DNA of 64,000 nucleotides, taken from Siphonodentalium dalli. Its lineage: Eukaryota > Mollusca > Scaphopoda > Gadilida > Siphonodentaliidae. Positions 61,686-64,000 of the stretch are shown piece after piece (the stretch's first letter is position 1; every line of letters starts with the position of its first letter). The stretch lies in the NCBI GenBank assembly GCA_032622095.1, contig CP136062.1, positions 150,342,875 through 150,406,874 on the forward strand, given 5' to 3'. Position numbers and translations under genes: made by a program. The notes beneath the pieces were generated by a model, which was not told where the DNA came from, searched no databases, and saw nothing but the letters and a program-made list of their open reading frames with translations.

Positions 61686-63179
61686 GGTGACACTCCACAG
61701 TTTCGAATGATCAGTAGGGGTAAATTTCTTAGAATAGAGTACCAGTGTTTTCTGTCACCGTGGGTGTGGTATGTTTATTGAGAGAAGGTTAGTTATGAAT
61801 TTGTGGATTTTTAGAGGATGTCTTTGAGTTTTGAAAAATATTGTTTCAGGTGACCTTGACCCCACCAGTATGAAGTAGTAGCGATTTCTGCGAAACAGTG
61901 GCTCCAGACACCAGCGTGACTTTTTAGCACCTAAAATTTGTCATCTGCATGAAAAATATTTTTTTTAAACTTACAGTGGTGAGAAGTTTGAAATTTTTTG
62001 ATATTATTGTGAGGAAACAGTGTTCTTCCAGACAACATAGGCGGCTATACCATAGATTTTTCAGGTTTTTGTGTCCCACGGACCTGAAAATCGCTTATTT
62101 TGGCCATTTTTGCTTCAAAATTTCATTTTTCAGGCACACAATCCAGGGGCATAACTCTTGCTACCCCCATTAAAATGACAATTCTGTACCAAAATCTTTA
62201 AGCCTAGTATGTGCTCAACCCAGGTATATATACATTGTATATGTGTTGTGGGATAACATTTCAGTTATTTTTCATTGAATTGATGCCCCCCTTAGTTTTG
62301 CACCAATCCCTGCAGAAACTGTGGAGTGTCACCTTCAAGACCAGCAAATAGCACTATTTTCATCTGTCAACTTGACAAATATTGTTACTGAAAATCATTT
62401 TTTAGCAAATCTGTTCAGTTAGAAGGAACATTTTATGGTAGATACACCATTCTTCTATGGAAATTCCAATACAGGTTGTCTTTAGTCATATAAATTGGTG
62501 GGCATATGGAGTCTTGGAGCAGTGGGGGGGGGGGGTGGTGGTTCATGTATATGGTTATTGGTGATTTTTCAGACGATGGGTACTTCTTCGTGACATCATA
62601 TGCTCCTTGAATCTTAGCTGAAAAGGCTGATATTGTGACATTACACAGTATACAACAAGATTATTTTTTTTAGATATTCAGTCTTTCTTATTCACAAGTG
62701 TGAAATATAATAATTCAGGTTTCCTTGGTCATATTTCACTTGACAACATATTGTTCATGTGATGTCATAACCTTGTAAAGCTTTCCCTTAATGCAAAATA
62801 AGACTTGGAATTTTTTAACCCATAGTTTTGGGAGAGTATTAAAGATAGTTGTTGTATGAAATATTATGTTTTATTTTGATATCTGAGGAAAATATGCATC
62901 TCATAATATATTTTATACAACATTTTAGCATTTCAGACCTTTTTCAAGCCATAGATGATGGTTGAATATATCCATTTTGTCACTACGTCAAGCATAACGT
63001 CATTGGGTTCTGAAAGACCCAAAAGGGGTGAAATCATGGGGGTGCATGTAAATCCCCACCCAATCTTGCTGCCTGTGATTGCAATAACGCATGGGGTGTA
63101 ATATATCATTTTAAGCGGTATAATGCAGAGAATATGGAGGTGTGGTCCCTATTAAAGATTAATAAAATTGCATTTCCCT
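61686..63179 (+). repeat. I4 unit 17: end repeat 61686-62333, linker to 63179
   Basis: Carries the unit 16 variants plus GATTTTTCAGG near 62056. Its linker is followed directly by another linker. Confidence 0.85.
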
Positions 63180-64000
63180 TCAAGACCAGCAAATAGCACT
63201 ATTTTCATCTGTCAACTTGACAAATATTGTTACTGAAAATCATTTTTTAGCAAATCTGTTCAGTTAGAAGGAACATTTTATGGTAGATACACCATTCTTC
63301 TATGGAAATTCCAATACAGGTTGTCTTTAGTCATATAAATTGGTGGGCATATGGAGTCTTGGAGCAGTGGGGGGGGGGGGGTGGTTCATGTATATGGTTA
63401 TTGGTGATTTTTCAGATGATGGGTACTTCTTCGTGACATCATATGCTCCTTGAATCTTAGCTGAAAAGGCTGATATTGTGACATTACACAGTATACAACA
63501 AGATTTTTTTTTTTTAGATATTCAGTCTTTCTTATTCACAAGTGTGAAATATAATAATTCAGGTTTCCTTGGTCATATTTCACTTGACAACATATTGTTC
63601 ATGTGATGTCATAACCTTGTAAAGCTTTCCCTTAATGCAAAATAAGACTTGGAATTTTTTAACCCATAGTTTTGGGAGAGTATTAAAGATAGTTGTTGTA
63701 TGAAATATTATGTTTTATTTTGATATCTGAGGAAAATATGCATCTCATAATATATTTTATACAACATTTTAGCATTTCAGACCTTCTTCAAGCCATAGAT
63801 GATGGTTGAATATATCCATTTTGTCACTACGTCAAGCATAACGTCATTGGGTTCTGAAAGACCCAAAAGGGGTGAAATCATGGGGGTGCATGTAAATCCC
63901 CACCCAATCTTGCTGCCTGTGATTGCAATAACGCATGGGGTGTAATATATCATTTTAAGCGGTATAATGCAGAGAATATGGAGGTGTGGTCCCTATTAAA
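63180..64000 (+). repeat. I4 linker without end repeat, cut by window edge
   Basis: Begins CCCTTCAAGACC, the reverse form of the linker-linker joint in I3. It runs to the window end just before the expected CCCTTAA junction. ACCTTCTTCAAG near 63781 is private. Confidence 0.8.

Larger units (their letters stand above)
37813..64000. mobile_element. I4: long non-coding tandem multimer, right end outside window
   Basis: The left end GGTGACACTCC follows CAAACGACAGA, breaking the spacer after the kappaB-type motif. The expected duplication is therefore AGA (37810-37812). Seventeen end repeats of subfamily C alternate with linkers, period about 1490-1497 bp, all in one direction. At 63180 the pattern changes to two linkers in a row, the arrangement seen throughout I3. 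At more than 26 kb it is the largest structure in the window, and I see no credible gene in it. Confidence 0.85.

Noticed and set aside
15261-64000. Interpretation of the elements as LTR retrotransposons.
   Set aside because: Ends are GG...CC with 19-bp inverted termini and not TG...CA, duplications are 3 bp, and no reverse transcriptase, RNase H or integrase frame is present.
37813-64000. A CRISPR-like or prokaryotic repeat array.
   Set aside because: Repeats are hundreds of bases long, the spacers between them are nearly identical to each other, and the host context is eukaryotic.

Overview
The window is animal nuclear DNA, AT-rich and almost entirely repetitive. It has intronless eukaryotic kinase genes, TATA promoters, a DDE-type transposase and no prokaryotic gene organisation. 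A mollusc, probably a bivalve, is my best guess. This rests on the testis-kinase-like genes, the Mutator-like transposase and His-Me nuclease genes, and a core motif of the type GGGGCATAACTC that I associate with molluscan repeats. It is an inference and I could not search a database.

The oldest layer (1-15260, 21064-23157, 26772-29108, 36719-37812) is a head-to-tail array of at least eight copies of one unit, all reading on the minus strand. Each unit has a single-exon 269-residue protein kinase resembling the testis-specific serine/threonine kinase (TSSK) family. Each kinase has its own TATA box, and the spacers are built mainly of 252-bp subrepeats. Unit length is 2889 bp, or shorter by whole 252-bp steps (2637; 2132 after subtracting an insertion). 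The layout resembles an rDNA-type gene cluster with repetitive spacers.

Four insertions (I1-I4) of one family of mobile DNA interrupt this array. All have outer ends GGTGACACTCCACAGTTTC / GAAACTGTGGAGTGTCACC. Each of the three that can be read at both ends is flanked by a 3-bp target duplication: TGA for I1 (15261-21063), AAT for I2 (23158-26771) and TTA for I3 (29109-36718). I4 (37813 to beyond 64000) runs off the window. Each element is bounded by, and in the arrays internally divided by, a direct repeat of about 647 bp that itself carries the 19-bp inverted ends. This is LTR-like geometry on what looks like a DNA transposon. I1 is the coding member. Between its two nearly identical end repeats lie a frameshifted Mutator-like transposase with an AT-hook (minus strand) and a convergent His-Me finger nuclease resembling the homing-endonuclease zinc-binding fold (plus strand). 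I2, I3 and I4 carry no credible genes. They are multimers of end repeat plus a linker of about 830-850 bp: three end repeats in I2, four with doubled linkers in I3, and seventeen visible in I4.

The likely system is a transposon whose long direct end repeats let it exist as a single copy or as a long tandem multimer, with non-coding multimers mobilised in trans by a protein like the one in I1. Evidence for one family is the shared ends, the shared 3-bp duplications, the three diverged end-repeat subfamilies of almost the same length, and a stretch near the right inner junction of I1 that matches the linkers at the same spacing. The linker is much better conserved than the end repeats, which suggests modular exchange or a function for the linker. 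I found no tRNA, rRNA, CRISPR array or retroviral-type gene.
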